Assembly: GCA_026168455.1 (NCBI GenBank)
Contig: CM047426.1
Coordinates: 87,261,986-87,325,985 of the forward strand
Source: Theocolax elegans
Taxonomy: Eukaryota; Arthropoda; Insecta; Hymenoptera; Cerocephalidae
Direction of reading: 5' to 3'
DNA: 64,000 bases
In this document: positions 13,101 through 24,752 of the stretch, in pieces
Numbering within the stretch: the first letter of the stretch is position 1
How the letters are laid out: every line of letters starts with the position of its first letter
Notes under the pieces: generated by a model
The model's input: the letters and a program-made list of their open reading frames with translations, nothing else
What the model was told of the DNA's origin: nothing
Databases searched by the model: none
Made by a program: the position numbers and the translations under genes

Positions 13101-16100
13101 TGAAAATATCTTATATACTTAATGTTTATAGTTATAATCTTTGCTATTATAGTGATAATGACAATCTTTACTTTTCTATAGTATCGATTCACGAAAAATT
13201 AAGAAAAATTTTTAAAATCTTCACTGTAAAGCTTTTTGCGATGCATCAGGGTATATAGAATTAATATTTAAGTTTCTTTTTACTATACATTATAATCGAG
13301 GGCATTAATTTTCAGTTAATTACTAATAATAATACTTATGAAATTACTTTATCTTTCTCAATAAACATTCAAATTCATATAGTTGTACCGTTGAGTAAAA
13401 AATAACTCTTTATACTCTTCTTTTATAAAATGTTAATAATAAATTTTTTAAACATAAAAAATACATGTTTTTATAAAAACATACATACTGCACTATTTGA
13501 ATGTAAATATTGGCTAGATAAAAAATTTAATTCAATTAATTGGAAAAAATAATATAGGAAATACAGGTCTATGAAAAATTGTATACATACTTACAGATTG
13601 TATGTATAAAAATCTAATCATGTATACTAGATGAAAAAAAGTAAACGAAAATAAACATTTATTCCTACAGAACTTGGACTCTTTGTGGGACACCAGAATA
13701 TTTAGCACCCGAGATCATCTTGTCGAAAGGTTACAACAAAAGCGTCGATTGGTGGAGCTTTGGTGTACTAATTTACGAGATGAATGCCGGTTATTCGCCA
13801 TTTTTTAACAAAAATCCTATGAAGATGTATGAAAAAATAACGTCGGGAAAATACAAGTGTCCTAAATTCTTCAACGATGATTTGAGAGATTTGATAAGTA
13901 ACATGTTGCAAGTCGATTTATCAAGGAGGTTTGGTAATCTTAAAGATGGACCAATGGATATCAAAAGGCACAGATGGTTCCATAAAACAGATTGGATGAA
14001 AATTTATAATAAATCACTTGTGCCCAGTTACATACCAATTTGTGGTAGTAAAGGTGACGATACCAATTTCGATGAGTACGAAGAAGAAGAATTACGTATT
14101 TCCGATACCGATCACTTTGTTAAAGAATTTGCTAATTTTTGACATTTTATTTATCTTGTATTGTGAAACGAGGTATTTTGCAGTACTGTTTCTTTAGGAT
14201 CGTTTTATTTCATCTTCTTTATTATATTTAGTATACTAATTGTTAGAACTATCATAAATTGTTATAGTGAGAAAACAACAGACAATGAAAGTGCTTTACG
14301 TATACTTAATTATTTAACAAATAGTTATATACTTCAATTATACACGGAGTAAAATATTGTAGTAACAATCAGTATGTTATTGAATAATAGAGAGACAATC
14401 TTGACATAAATGATGAAAATTTACCAGATATATGTTGTACACCTTTCCAAAATTGTAGTAAATTTGCCTATAAACATAATATTTTGAATTGTTTGTCAAG
14501 TTTGCCTCATGATTACTCAATGACAGTATAAATAGTAATTTTTACTGCAACATTTTTCTACTTGTATAGATCTAAAATGAAAAATATATAAATATAGGTA
14601 TAATATATAATGTCATAAATATTCATAGTCATTTGTAATATTAATGTAGTATTTGTCTAATGTACGAATAATTATTATGAAATTAAAGTTAATAATAAGT
14701 ATTAATTTAATATTTAGATTAAAACTATATTATTTGTTATCTCACCTTTTAATTGTTGATAATATTGATTTAAAGCATTTTGGCAGCCTATTGTACAATG
14801 AAGCTCCTTAAATGATAATAGTTTTTGCGTTGCGTTCTAATAAATATGATAAGTAATGAATATTTATTTATTAATATATAATTGGAGGCATTTTTAAAAC
14901 TTACACAAACTTCCTGACAGCTCGAGTTTAGTGATTGTTCCCATAGTTCACAGCCGTTGGAGCACTATTACAATTAATAATAAATATAGTAATTAAAAAA
15001 ATTAATGATATAATAGTAGTAAATAAGTATATTTGTAGTGAAAACTATACTATCGAGGTTTACTTTATGTAAATGTACTTTCATGTGCAAGTACTTTCTT
15101 TATTTCATCAACATCCCACGTATTAAAATATCGAATATTATAATAGTTTTATTAACATAATTTTATTGTTTACAGTGAGCAATTCCATAATTCTGTCTCA
15201 TACTGCATAAAATATTTAATATTTCCATCTTTCATTTCTTATTTTTATAAACGTTAGATTATTGCAAGATTAATTATTTTTATCAACACTTGATAGTTTG
15301 GAAACGATGTATTTCGAATAATTTTATTTTTCACTGTATGCAAAATATAATTTAGTCATAGTGCATGTTATAGTCACATAACAAAACGTTATCACGTGTG
15401 CTTAATTCTGAAGGTTAATGATGTTTATACGTGTTAAAATATACTGCGTCTTCAAAGTTTGTATTTACGCGTGAATTTCTACTTCTATATACAGATCATA
15501 GAGGGTTTCTTTATGTCTCATTTTTTTTTATTGTTTTAATAAATATACACAAGGCATAATAAAAAATTGATACTTTTAGGGGATATTGTAGTACTATCGT
15601 TATACCCATGTACCGAACATTATGGATTTTTCGTTTTATAGTCAATTTTTGTTTAATCACAATTTTATGAACGTATATCTACATGTATTCTATGTATAAT
15701 ACATAGATTGTTCGTACGTTGTAAAAATTTGGAAAAATTTAACGTATTCATCGAAGAAAACGAAAAATTGTATTAACCAACTGAATAGCAGAGGTTCAAT
15801 AATAATTAATGTTTTATATTAAAATGTAAGCACAATCACGAAAATATTGTTCTTCGTTACAATTTTATCTATAAAACTGTGCAAAGTTTCGAGATTATCG
15901 ATGTAGTAGTTTATTAGATTAATTGTTTTAAAAAATGTTTATTTATTGGTACAGCACGTACAGCCTATATTTTTAAAACAATTAATCTCATAAACTACTT
16001 TGTCAATCGGCTTAAAACTTTGCACAATTATAGATTCAGTCTTAACGACGGACATTATTTTTGTGATTTTTTTTGCTTACATTATTTTAATATAAAACAT

Positions 16101-19100
16101 TAATTTTCATAAAAACTGACGGTAAATTTACTGGTATGGTAACATAATGAGTTTGACATCCCCTTAATTATTAGTAATGTTAGTGACGAATGATTGTTTA
16201 TCAATCACCAGAACATTAATTGTACGCCGTTAAACAAGCGATGATACGGTTATAAAGACTTTATGGATCTGCATGCAGAAATTTGATTCTCGGATAATGT
16301 ATGTTCGCATGTAATCGAGTAAGCGATGGTAATAAAACCGTCGTGATTTGCTAAATCATGTTGAATCTACGGAGAATGTAAGTCTATTGAGTTTTTAGTT
16401 GAAAAGCATTACATCCTTTAATTTCACGGTTTATATAATATGATTTTAACGCGAATTTACTTTATTCACTCTTTACATTAAATATATCCTAATTAATAAA
16501 ACATTTCCGTTAGTTAAACATCTTTAAAATTATATTTTAAATTAATAATTTTTGACAAAGAAAAACGTTCTAATAAACCAATATTATATTATCATATTAT
16601 GTATTGAAATAATTATTTATTTATATATAACATATATAAATTATTTAAAAATAAGAAATGAAAGAGAAAGGGTAAAATAATTGACAAAATTGTAAACGCT
16701 CTGTATATCAATAATTGTAAAATAAAAGAAATAATTTCACAAGTAAAATGACATAACGCTGTCGCACGTCAATTATGCGATTTCCGTCAAAGTTCACGCG
16801 TTACGCGCATACGCGAGCTAATTGAAGGGACACGAAAATTGCATAGTACAGACAATCGTTGCACTTTCGCACATGACCATTCACCCGCGCTATTCGACTT
16901 TCCCGTGGAACGATGACATTTCCATGTTACAGTGTTGGAGATGCAAATTTTCATGAATCACTGGAGACTTTACTGTGTACATGTATACACACGAGGGATT
17001 AAATGGAATCGATGGAAATTTGATTAAATGGTTGAGACTTCGAAGCTTTGTTTTATGCTTGATTATTGCGATAAAAGTTTCAAGGGAGAAAGTATTTATC
17101 TAATTTAGCACTTTTTTAAGCGTGCATGGGTTAATCGAAACTGTATTTGGAGTGATTTGGATGTTTGTATTGTGCGGGAATGTAAAATAGATTATTATTA
17201 TAATTCGTTAAGAAAAACTGTGAAAAAATAGTGAACGTTTATTTCGTTTTCAGAGAGCTTCGAAAATTTATATAAACTTCAAATAGAAATGGAGTTTTTT
17301 AAATATATTTTAATACTTATCAAACAATAAATTCTTCCTATAATACGCAAGTTTCATTCCACTACAGTCGTTTCTACAAAAAATTATAAAAAAGGTGACT
17401 GATTATGCAAATATCACATTTAAATATAAATTTTAATAATTACTTACTAGAAAACTTATTAAATTTTCAATATTTAACAATAACACTTATTGTTCAACTC
17501 TCAGTTTCTTTGTTCATAAAATGTGGTTTTCTAATATTACTCATCCAAAAGGAGCATAAATATATTCATTCGCACAGTTTATTTAAACAACTAATAATTT
17601 GCTCATCGCATTTTTCCAGAAAGCTATAAAAAATATATTTTGTTTTCCCATTTCGCATGATTCATAAATATCGCAGTATATAAAATATTGATATTATTTT
17701 TCTTTGTTCAAATAGATATATTACAATCTTTGTCACAATAGTAATGATTTTTTACGAGTAAGGTATCTTACGACTCGACCTTATATATTTTAATATATTT
17801 ATTTTACATAACAGGAAAATTCCTAACGTAAAATATTAAATACAACGTGCTAGAAACTGTGTCAGTTGACAATATTATCTGTATACACGTATGACGTAAA
17901 TTATTATTATATCGTTTAAAATGTAAATATTCTTCACCGATAGTAAATAAAGTACATTACTTTTGAAAAATTAATATTATTGTATACATGTCATAGATCC
18001 GACTAAGTTCTAGATTATATTGTTTATTGTTTAATTGCAATTTTATTTTATTTTCATTGAAATCGTGTTTTTTTTAATAAGATTTTAAAAACAAGTCACA
18101 CGTTATAATATTCAAAATAATTACACGCGATTATCTAAAAAAAGTATAAAAATAGCGATTTCTAACTTCCTGATATAGAGAAATGTATATACCTACGCAT
18201 TATCAGTATAAACTACGTATCACGTTAACACTTGCTTCAAAGCAATTTCGCGCGTATATTCTAAAAAAACAATGAAAAATTTGTATATCTAAAATTCAAC
18301 GATATAACATTTATCAGTACTAACCAAGTGTCCTATCACGCTTAGTCAGCTGACAGGCCGGTTTTCTCTTTCTAGGATAAAACTTTAGCCGAGAGCATGA
18401 AACTTCTCGGGTTCGATTATGTACGTGTGTGTGAGCCAGAAGCGTGTTATATATTTTTTCTTTCTTGATACAATTAATTGAAACGCCGGAAGCTTGAGTG
18501 TATTGTCTATATACGTGGGGTCGGATATGTTTTAAATGCTCAGTTTGAAAGGAAAAACTACACACACACACATACACACACACTTATAGTTCGTTTAATC
18601 AAGCAGAAATGATACAGATTTCGAACAGGAGGGAGTAGGGTTCATATAAGTAAACAGTAAACCTTGACTCAGTTTTTTTTAATACACTGTGTGTGTGGAA
18701 GCGTAATATATCTTACGTGATCGACTCTGCACCGGAGCCCGCAACCAACTTCCGTACCAGCATCGTCTACCACTTCGTCCTGAAAAAAATATAGATATAT
18801 AATTGAATTGACGGTTATAAGAGGGATTGATTAGACGATTGCCTTATCTTTGTTTCCCATATAATATCTATTGCTTTTATATATATGATACAGATACAAT
18901 GATCTTTGCAATTAATAATGTAACTTTAATAAATATAACATCCTACGTCTATCCCGTAAACGAGATATCTTTTCTACAGATATGGGAGGTATATCGGATG
19001 TTATTATACGAATTAAAGTGACGACGTACAATAACGAAAACCGCATAATCAAAAATTTTTATTTTAATTACTTTTAGTACGATAAAGAAATATAAATTAA

Positions 19101-19367
19101 ATTTGTTCGCGCGTTATCTAAAAGTGTAAAAAAGAAGCGGAGAACATTTCGTTATAATAAAAATTCTCACTAACCGGTCTTCGATCTCACGAGAAAAATA
19201 AGACCCATGTCCACCCTATAAGATTGTATGTATACATATTCTTTTTTTCACGAAGGAGCGCCCACATGAGAATGATATGGTAGCAAATTCGTTAAACCCA
19301 ACGAGCATCTGGCTGTGATACATTTACGAAATTTTCGGCAAGACAAAATTTTAAGTCTCCCAACTCT

Positions 19368-19410
<43 letters not shown>

Positions 19411-22400
19411 ACACATATATATATATAAATACATGAGACGCTTTGTGTTCTCGTGCGCACCGTCGCGTAGTTTAAGTCGATTAATGAACGGTACAGCCGG
19501 GACAAAGAGTCTCGAGCATATATCTTCCTCAATTGATATGTCCTTCGCTCGCGCTCTCGCAATTTTTTGTGAGTATATACACATCCTCCGCGTGTGATAG
19601 AGAAAACGAGGGATATCGTGTGAAACTACAGTTTATACGCAAATTATTGTTATTTTCTTTTTTTTTTGGCGCTTTCAGTGCATTTATTTTCTCATAGGAT
19701 ATATTCAATGTTAAGTACAGTAATGATCGGTTAGATTTACTTAACTTTAATTGGATGACGAATGGATGCGTTGTTGTAACTATATATATACCGAGGTTAT
19801 TAGTCATATTTGAGGAATAGTTGGATTGTTGAATAGTAGTGAATTACGTGGGTTCAGTGACTGGAATTGCGCTTTTTTTTGCATTACGTTAATTCTCTCT
19901 TACAGTAGATCTTGTATAGATAAATTAAATCAAATTAAATAAGTATAAATATTCAAAAGGTATACATTATATATTTTTAGGACATAAATCTATTAGAAAT
20001 CTAATAAAAATGATCGATATATGTACTCGCAACTAAACCTTCTTATACGCCGAGGAAAAGAAATAAACGATATAGGTTTACTTGTACAATAAATATTTAT
20101 TTCATCTTCTCTTACTTATATATAAAAAAAATCATTCTTTTTACCTATAACAGAGAAAGTAAATAATTCTTTCTCGAGAAAAGTATTTAAGTTATTTAAG
20201 TTATTGTTCTAAAAACTATCCTGTACAATTATGATAACAATCGAGCAGATTTTTTTTTGTAGAAAGTATACGATTCAAGATATGTGTATATAATAATGAC
20301 GAACGATATGTGTCAAATACAATATGTCATTATTATATAGTAATGTATTGTGGAATAATCCAAACTTTTCACGTAATAAAAGTTTTAGACTTCGCGTTAA
20401 GCAATAAAAGTTATGCAAATTTTGTGCAGATGTTAACTTTTTTTTTCTTGTGTAATCTTGATATTTTCCGTTATGCAAACTCACGTTGCGAATGAAATTA
20501 AGAAGTTGTAAACGTATACAAATGCATCGGACATTTATATTTTTGATATTAATTTATGTTGTATTCAGTCATCCGTAAAATTGTATTTATCCAATTAACA
20601 TTTTTTTTAGCCGAATTGACGCGTATTTCATCAGTAATAAATTATATTAAATTATATTAAATTATATTAAATATAATAATAGATAGATTATCATAAAAAA
20701 TAAATACTTGGGTATTTAAATAATTTTACATCACGAAATTGTAATATTCTTTTATTAAATTAACTTGTATACCGTAGCGAGGAAATTTGTAATTAGGTCC
20801 ATGATCAATCGAGGTGACAGACGCCCGACAGCCTCGCTATAGATTTTACAATCGTTCCGACCTTGTCCACACGCTCGAAAGTATATCGGCCTATCATCAT
20901 GTACCTGTGTACCTATGTACCTATATATTTATGCACTCGGCTTTTTCTTCTTTTCCCCGTATTTTCCGCGGCACAATTCTCGGGCGGATCGCGCGTCGCG
21001 TCGCGCGGTTGGCTTTCACCGCGCAACATAGCGGGCTAATTGATAATTGTTCTTTCCGTTAATTGCGCGAGTAATTGCCGGTTGCCACGAGCCGGTTTTC
21101 GCTTTCCATTTTGTTGGCTATGATAAAACTCAAAGAGGACGAGTGTTGATCATGGGTGTTGATGATGATGATGATGCTCACGGGAGTGTCTTGGATTTTC
21201 AGGATTTTCCAGGTTTACGTTAAAAAACTAATGGACACGGATTTTATAGTTCTTATACTGCAATGTATAATTATGCTTGAAAGAAAATGGAGCGTAATAA
21301 CGCACTTATTACGTTACTGAAATATCTTCCAATTTATTGACATTAAATCATAATCAAAGCTATATCTTAATATATCACACTAATATTAAAATATTACGGT
21401 AATTCAAAATTATTTTTAGAATATGAATAATTTCAAGATTTTTCTTGTAAGAGAAGAGTAATAATTATTCAGATTATAATGTCGATAGGAATTAATTGTT
21501 TAATCTATTTATAATACACTCGAATATATATATATATATAGCCTACAAGCAATTTAAGTATAATTGCCGGAAATGATTTTTTACATAACTATTTTTTTCT
21601 TTATTGTTTACGAGCAGGTGATTGATATTCATTTGGATTTGATTATGCGATTATTTGACGAAGCAAATTAGGTTTACGTGAGTTTTCAAGATGTTCGAAC
21701 GTGACGTCATAATTTAATGAAGATTAAAGTGGCATAAGAATGTTCCATTATGATGGAATCTTATGTAGAAAAGAAAAAAAAGATAATAAGTTTCAATGTT
21801 AATTAGAAACGCAAAAAAAAACAAATGGGAATGAGGAAAAATTTTGATAATACACGATATTGCTATAATAATAAATGAGTATTTATTTATTGTTTTTATG
21901 GTAATATAAAGGTAATTGAATAAAAATCATTGAAACATTGAAGTTTTATTTCTTTCTTTTCATATAGGTGATAAAACGTAAATTGTATACTTAAATTAAT
22001 TATTGTGTAAGCAAAATTATTTAATTTAAAAAGTTATTCTTTATTGAGAGGATAGGATATCTACTGACATTAACTTCAAATAATGAAATGATGCATTTTA
22101 ATAGATTCAATATAAATCATTCAATTGTATCAATTAAATTGACGAGTTAAATGAGAGCCGATACGAATCGTCCGTTGATTGTATAGTCGTAATCTTATAA
22201 CGCGGTCAATGTTATTAGTTCACATAAAAAACACGCTAATAAGGTGAATTTGTATAAAATATTTTTTTCAGAATATCATAAGTCAAATATTGTTAAGAAT
22301 AATATATTTATATATTATAATTCTCAAATTAAGAAAAATTACTATACTATTACGATTGCGGTTAAAACATTTATTTAGATAACTTTATATTATGATAAAT

Positions 22401-23202
22401 GGATGAACAAGCTGGTGAATATTTTAAGATGGTTTAAAAGTTATGTTTGATTCAAGTGGAGATACGAAGCACGCAATTTTTACCTTCACTTGTGTCTTGT
22501 GGCAATATAAACTTGAGGGGATTTAATATACGATAAAATAATACAATAACAAAAAGTGTTATAAACGCGTTCAATAAAAATTATTTATATTTGAATATAA
22601 ATTTAGCAATTACGTAAAAAATAAACGCATTGTGCATTTATATATACATAAAATATATAAGTACGTTGACGATATATAATGTAGATTTATATTCTTTTGT
22701 AAATCTTCTAAAGTGGAAATTTAATCTTTTGAAATGGATCTTTTTAAGCTTTGTACGACGGTAATATATGTAAATGCGTTTAACCATATTATAGATCCTT
22801 TTTTGTACAGTCATAGATGTAAATTGATTATTTTCACTAGTTTGATATTATATATATATGTCGTTTCATATATTTTTTTTATCTCAAAGCGTAAAGTTAT
22901 GGAGCAAAGTGTGAGAATCTAAATATTTTCTTACCAACAGACTGTAACGTATACTTTGAAAATAAATTCGTGATTTATTTATTTATAATAAAATATATTT
23001 ATATTTAAATTAAAGAAAAAGAAAAAGTAAATAAGAGAAATCAACTCACCAGATCATGATCGATATCAGGACAAATTTTTGCACACTTTCCTTCGAGACT
23101 CCAGGGTGCGGCACGTTCTTGTAATTCTTCGGGTAGATAGGCCGCAACGCAGAGACCCAAGACTAGGAGCCCTGTAAGCGACCATACTCCCTCCCTTATC
23201 AT
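1141..23202 (-). CDS. sev: Sevenless/ROS1-type receptor tyrosine kinase, 24 coding exons
   Basis: Type I receptor tyrosine kinase; in Drosophila it binds Boss and specifies photoreceptor R7. Coding exons, 5' to 3': 23202-23050, 18779-18717, 14964-14905, 14836-14746, 11666-11434, 11343-11098, 10901-10760, 10639-10149, 10070-9787, 9631-9275, 9104-8801, 8586-8263, 8098-7521, 7442-7321, 7232-6713, 6623-6242, 6161-5887, 5696-4954, 4869-4453, 4378-4155, 3933-3686, 3434-3209, 2702-2342, 2039-1141. Every junction is GT-AG and every phase matches, giving about 2580 residues, close to the fly protein. Order: signal peptide, Cys-rich region, two FN3, YWTD propeller, FN3, propeller, two FN3, propeller, four FN3, TM helix (about 1905-1928), kinase (about 1990-2260). 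Kinase marks: GSGAFGE, AIK (Lys about 2024), [27 protein letters not shown]. The roughly 300-residue tail holds a YANI (YxN) site. Domain identity is certain; exact splice sites are predicted. Confidence 0.95.
12072..12077 (+). promoter_or_regulatory. Start-stop upstream ORF (ATG-TAA) before the PKA-like gene
   Basis: The sequence ATGTAACAATG puts a two-codon ORF, ATG followed at once by TAA, two bases before the ATG of the kinase. Such minimal uORFs are known to hold ribosomes at the start codon and lower downstream translation. The effect depends on the transcript start lying upstream of 12072, which is not shown. Confidence 0.5.
12080..14142 (+). CDS. PKA catalytic-subunit-like AGC kinase, nested in sevenless intron 4
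   Basis: Serine/threonine kinase of the cAMP-dependent protein kinase catalytic family. Predicted exons are 12080-12382, 12596-12924 and 13671-14142, for 367 residues (PKA-C is about 350). Visible marks in order: GTGAFGRV glycine loop, FYAMK (ATP-binding Lys), [14 protein letters not shown] catalytic loop, [21 protein letters not shown] with the activation-loop Thr, [33 protein letters not shown] and a C-terminal FANF hydrophobic motif. All catalytic residues are kept, so the enzyme should be active. It starts MSSQSF and so lacks the Gly2 myristoylation site of classical PKA-C. Exon 1 joins exon 2 with a normal AG|GT donor. Exon 2 should end at 12924, but the next bases are GG, not GT. It looks like a divergent PKA-C paralogue rather than the main gene. 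Confidence 0.88.
14143..14745 (+). other. 3' flank of the PKA-like gene inside sevenless intron 4
   Basis: A+T-rich sequence between the kinase stop and sevenless exon 4, with no further exon on either strand. An ATTAAA at 14692-14697 is a possible poly(A) signal; it would end the kinase transcript about 50 nt before the sevenless exon. Confidence 0.4.
14746..14964 (-). CDS. sev: sevenless coding exons 3 and 4 (Cys-rich region)
   Basis: Two exons, 14964-14905 (60 nt) and 14836-14746 (91 nt), are separated by a 68-nt intron. They encode [10 protein letters not shown], then a CQEVC motif, then an HCTIGC motif. The donor of exon 4 (AAAAG|GTGAGA, phase 1) matches the acceptor at 11666, where the first FN3 domain begins (VNIGVPPTP). 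The pairing and spacing of cysteines follow the region of ROS1 just before its first FN3 domain. The opposite-strand PKA-like gene sits between these exons and exon 5. Confidence 0.85.
14965..18716 (-). other. sevenless intron 2
   Basis: A 3.75-kb intron. It holds an inverted-repeat element (15805-16104) and a moderately GC-rich patch at about 16740-16930 with several CG dinucleotides that could be regulatory. I see no other exon or RNA gene in it. Confidence 0.6.
15805..16104. mobile_element. Inverted-repeat (MITE-like) element, about 300 bp
   Basis: The left end reads ATTAATGTTTTATATTAAAA and the reverse complement of the right end starts with the same 20 bases. The arms stay recognisably similar for about 130 nt: GTGCAAAGTTT occurs in both, as do TAGTTTAT and GATTAATTGTTTTAAAAA. 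The centre contains no coding frame. The structure fits a foldback or MITE derived from a DNA transposon. The ends merge with A+T-rich sequence, so the target-site duplication is not clear. Confidence 0.6.
18717..18779 (-). CDS. sev: sevenless coding exon 2 (63 nt, Cys-rich)
   Basis: This small exon is flanked on the minus strand by a strong acceptor (TTTTTTTCAG) and a strong donor (GTAAGA). It translates in phase 0 as [12 protein letters not shown] followed by CGLRCRVDH. It joins exon 1 (ends DIDHDL) and exon 3 (starts [10 protein letters not shown]) without a phase clash. The other two frames give a stop or a basic, unlikely peptide. Confidence 0.75.
18780..23049 (-). other. sevenless intron 1
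   Basis: A 4.27-kb intron without a convincing exon on either strand. It contains a (CA)n run at 19374-19409 followed by a short TA run, and an imperfect triplicate of AAATTATATT near 20639-20670. A CG-rich patch at about 20940-21070 is a candidate regulatory segment. Confidence 0.55.
19374..19409. repeat. (CA)n microsatellite
   Basis: About 18 uninterrupted CA units, followed by a short TA run. It lies in sevenless intron 1. Confidence 0.95.
23050..23202 (-). CDS. sev: sevenless coding exon 1: signal peptide and start of the Cys-rich region
   Basis: The first in-frame ATG after an in-frame TGA is at 23202. It encodes [20 protein letters not shown], a basic n-region followed by a hydrophobic core, as in a signal peptide. 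The exon closes with a CAKIC motif and a CTG|GTGAGT donor in phase 0. It splices in phase to the exon at 18779-18717. The resulting spacing of cysteines resembles the N-terminal Cys-rich segment of ROS1. It could belong to another secreted protein, but both phase and cysteine pattern fit sevenless. Confidence 0.8.
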
Positions 23203-23353
23203 AATCAGCAACCTCTCAAACCCTCTAAGTTTCGCACCACCGCCTCGGCCTCCCAAGCAGGAGGCTCATCCTCATCCTCGCATTGGTCACGTACTACTCT
23301 GATCTTAACTTGAGCACATCACACTCACTATTTTCCACTGTGTTATTATTTTC

Positions 23354-23382
23354 TTGTTGTTGTTGTTGTTGTTGTTGTTGTT
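23354..23382. repeat. (TTG)n run in the sevenless 5' flank
   Basis: Roughly nine TTG units, about 150 nt upstream of the sevenless ATG (CAA units on the coding strand). Possibly in the 5' UTR. Confidence 0.9.
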
Positions 23383-24342
23383 AGATAAGTTTTAAATCAA
23401 TTAAAATTTTTTCAATCTATTGTTTTATTTTGTTGAATATCTGTACAAAACACTCTTTCACTTTAACTTAATAATTACTCAAGTATTGTTCGGTACACAG
23501 ATTTAATAGAAACAAGTACAAAAGATCAAAAACACACCTATGCGCTTAAAAAAACAATGCAGTAACAGTAACGCACTTGCTTAATAGAATTATTTGATCA
23601 CACCAATATATTTGTTTTTATTTGTTTAACATTAAAAAATGTAATTAAATTCAGTTTAACAAGCGGCACTTTGCAATTCACGCAATACCTGCATATACAT
23701 GCATATACGCACCAAAAAGGTAAAAAAAAAAATTGAGCGAATGAGGGGAATCACGCACAAAGCCGGGCGCGTGGAAATCGTTTGAACACGCGATGCAGAA
23801 CGTCGAGGCGATAGGACGCAAGCGTAGGAGCGAACTGCCGAGCTAGGAAAAAGGCTACCACCGTACGAGCTTCGGGACGCTCTTTCTCTCTCCTCTCGCT
23901 CTCTCTCGTACTCTCTTTCTCTCGCTCTTTTCTTTCCCTCTCTTTTCCTCTCATGTAATATTACTCGCTGGTCGTCGTTATTACTTTTAATCGGTCTTGC
24001 TTGCTTCCTTCTTTTAATCGTCGTTTCTGTTGATTTCGTATATTCTTATAATTTTCGGTCGTTAAGCTTATTTGCGTCGACTGCGAATAATTAGTTATGG
24101 ATGTAAAGGGTATAAGGATGCTTCGAGATGAAATTTTTGGTCTTTTGATCATAGCTTTTCATTTTTCTAGTATTTTCTTTACCAAGATTTTTAACATTAT
24201 CCATATTATCTGACTCAAACGAGATAGTCACAAAATCTTTTTAATGCTAAAAGCCGATTATTATTAAAAAAAAAAATAGATTATAGTAGAAAAAAAAACT
24301 AAACATTATTAATAAATATTTTTTTCAGTAAACGTTCAATCG

Positions 24343-24345
<3 letters not shown>

Positions 24346-24378
<33 letters not shown>
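24346..24378. repeat. (TA)n microsatellite
   Basis: Uninterrupted alternating TA of about 33 bases in intergenic DNA. Confidence 0.95.
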
Positions 24379-24381
<3 letters not shown>

Positions 24382-24688
24382 AATGACTTGAAAGCTGGAT
24401 TTTTCTCTGCTTAGGTCTTTTTTTCTTGTAAAGCACGACCCCCGCTTTCTTTTTCTTTCTTCCCATGTGTTTTATACTCTCCCTATACCTACTCCCCCGC
24501 GATTGCTTTTTCTCTCCATTTTTTTTCTACTCGTCTTTCTTGCTCTCACTCACGTATACGGCGTATAAGCTTTAACTCGAACAGATGACAGGTGCCCCTA
24601 TGTATTTCTGTTTCACTTCCTCATCATAGGCATCGGTGTATGCACTTTATAACTCATGCACGTAAAGCGATTTTCGGCCTTCTCCTCT

Positions 24689-24689
<1 letters not shown>

Positions 24690-24749
<60 letters not shown>
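24690..24749. repeat. (CT)n microsatellite
   Basis: About 30 uninterrupted CT units. Open frames through it encode only Leu/Ser runs and are not genes. Confidence 0.95.

Positions 24750-24752
<3 letters not shown>

Noticed and set aside
18320..18583. Minus-strand frame in sevenless intron 2 near the CA-rich stretch
   Set aside because: The peptide comes largely from simple repeats (VCVYVCVC), with no splice fit to sevenless exons.
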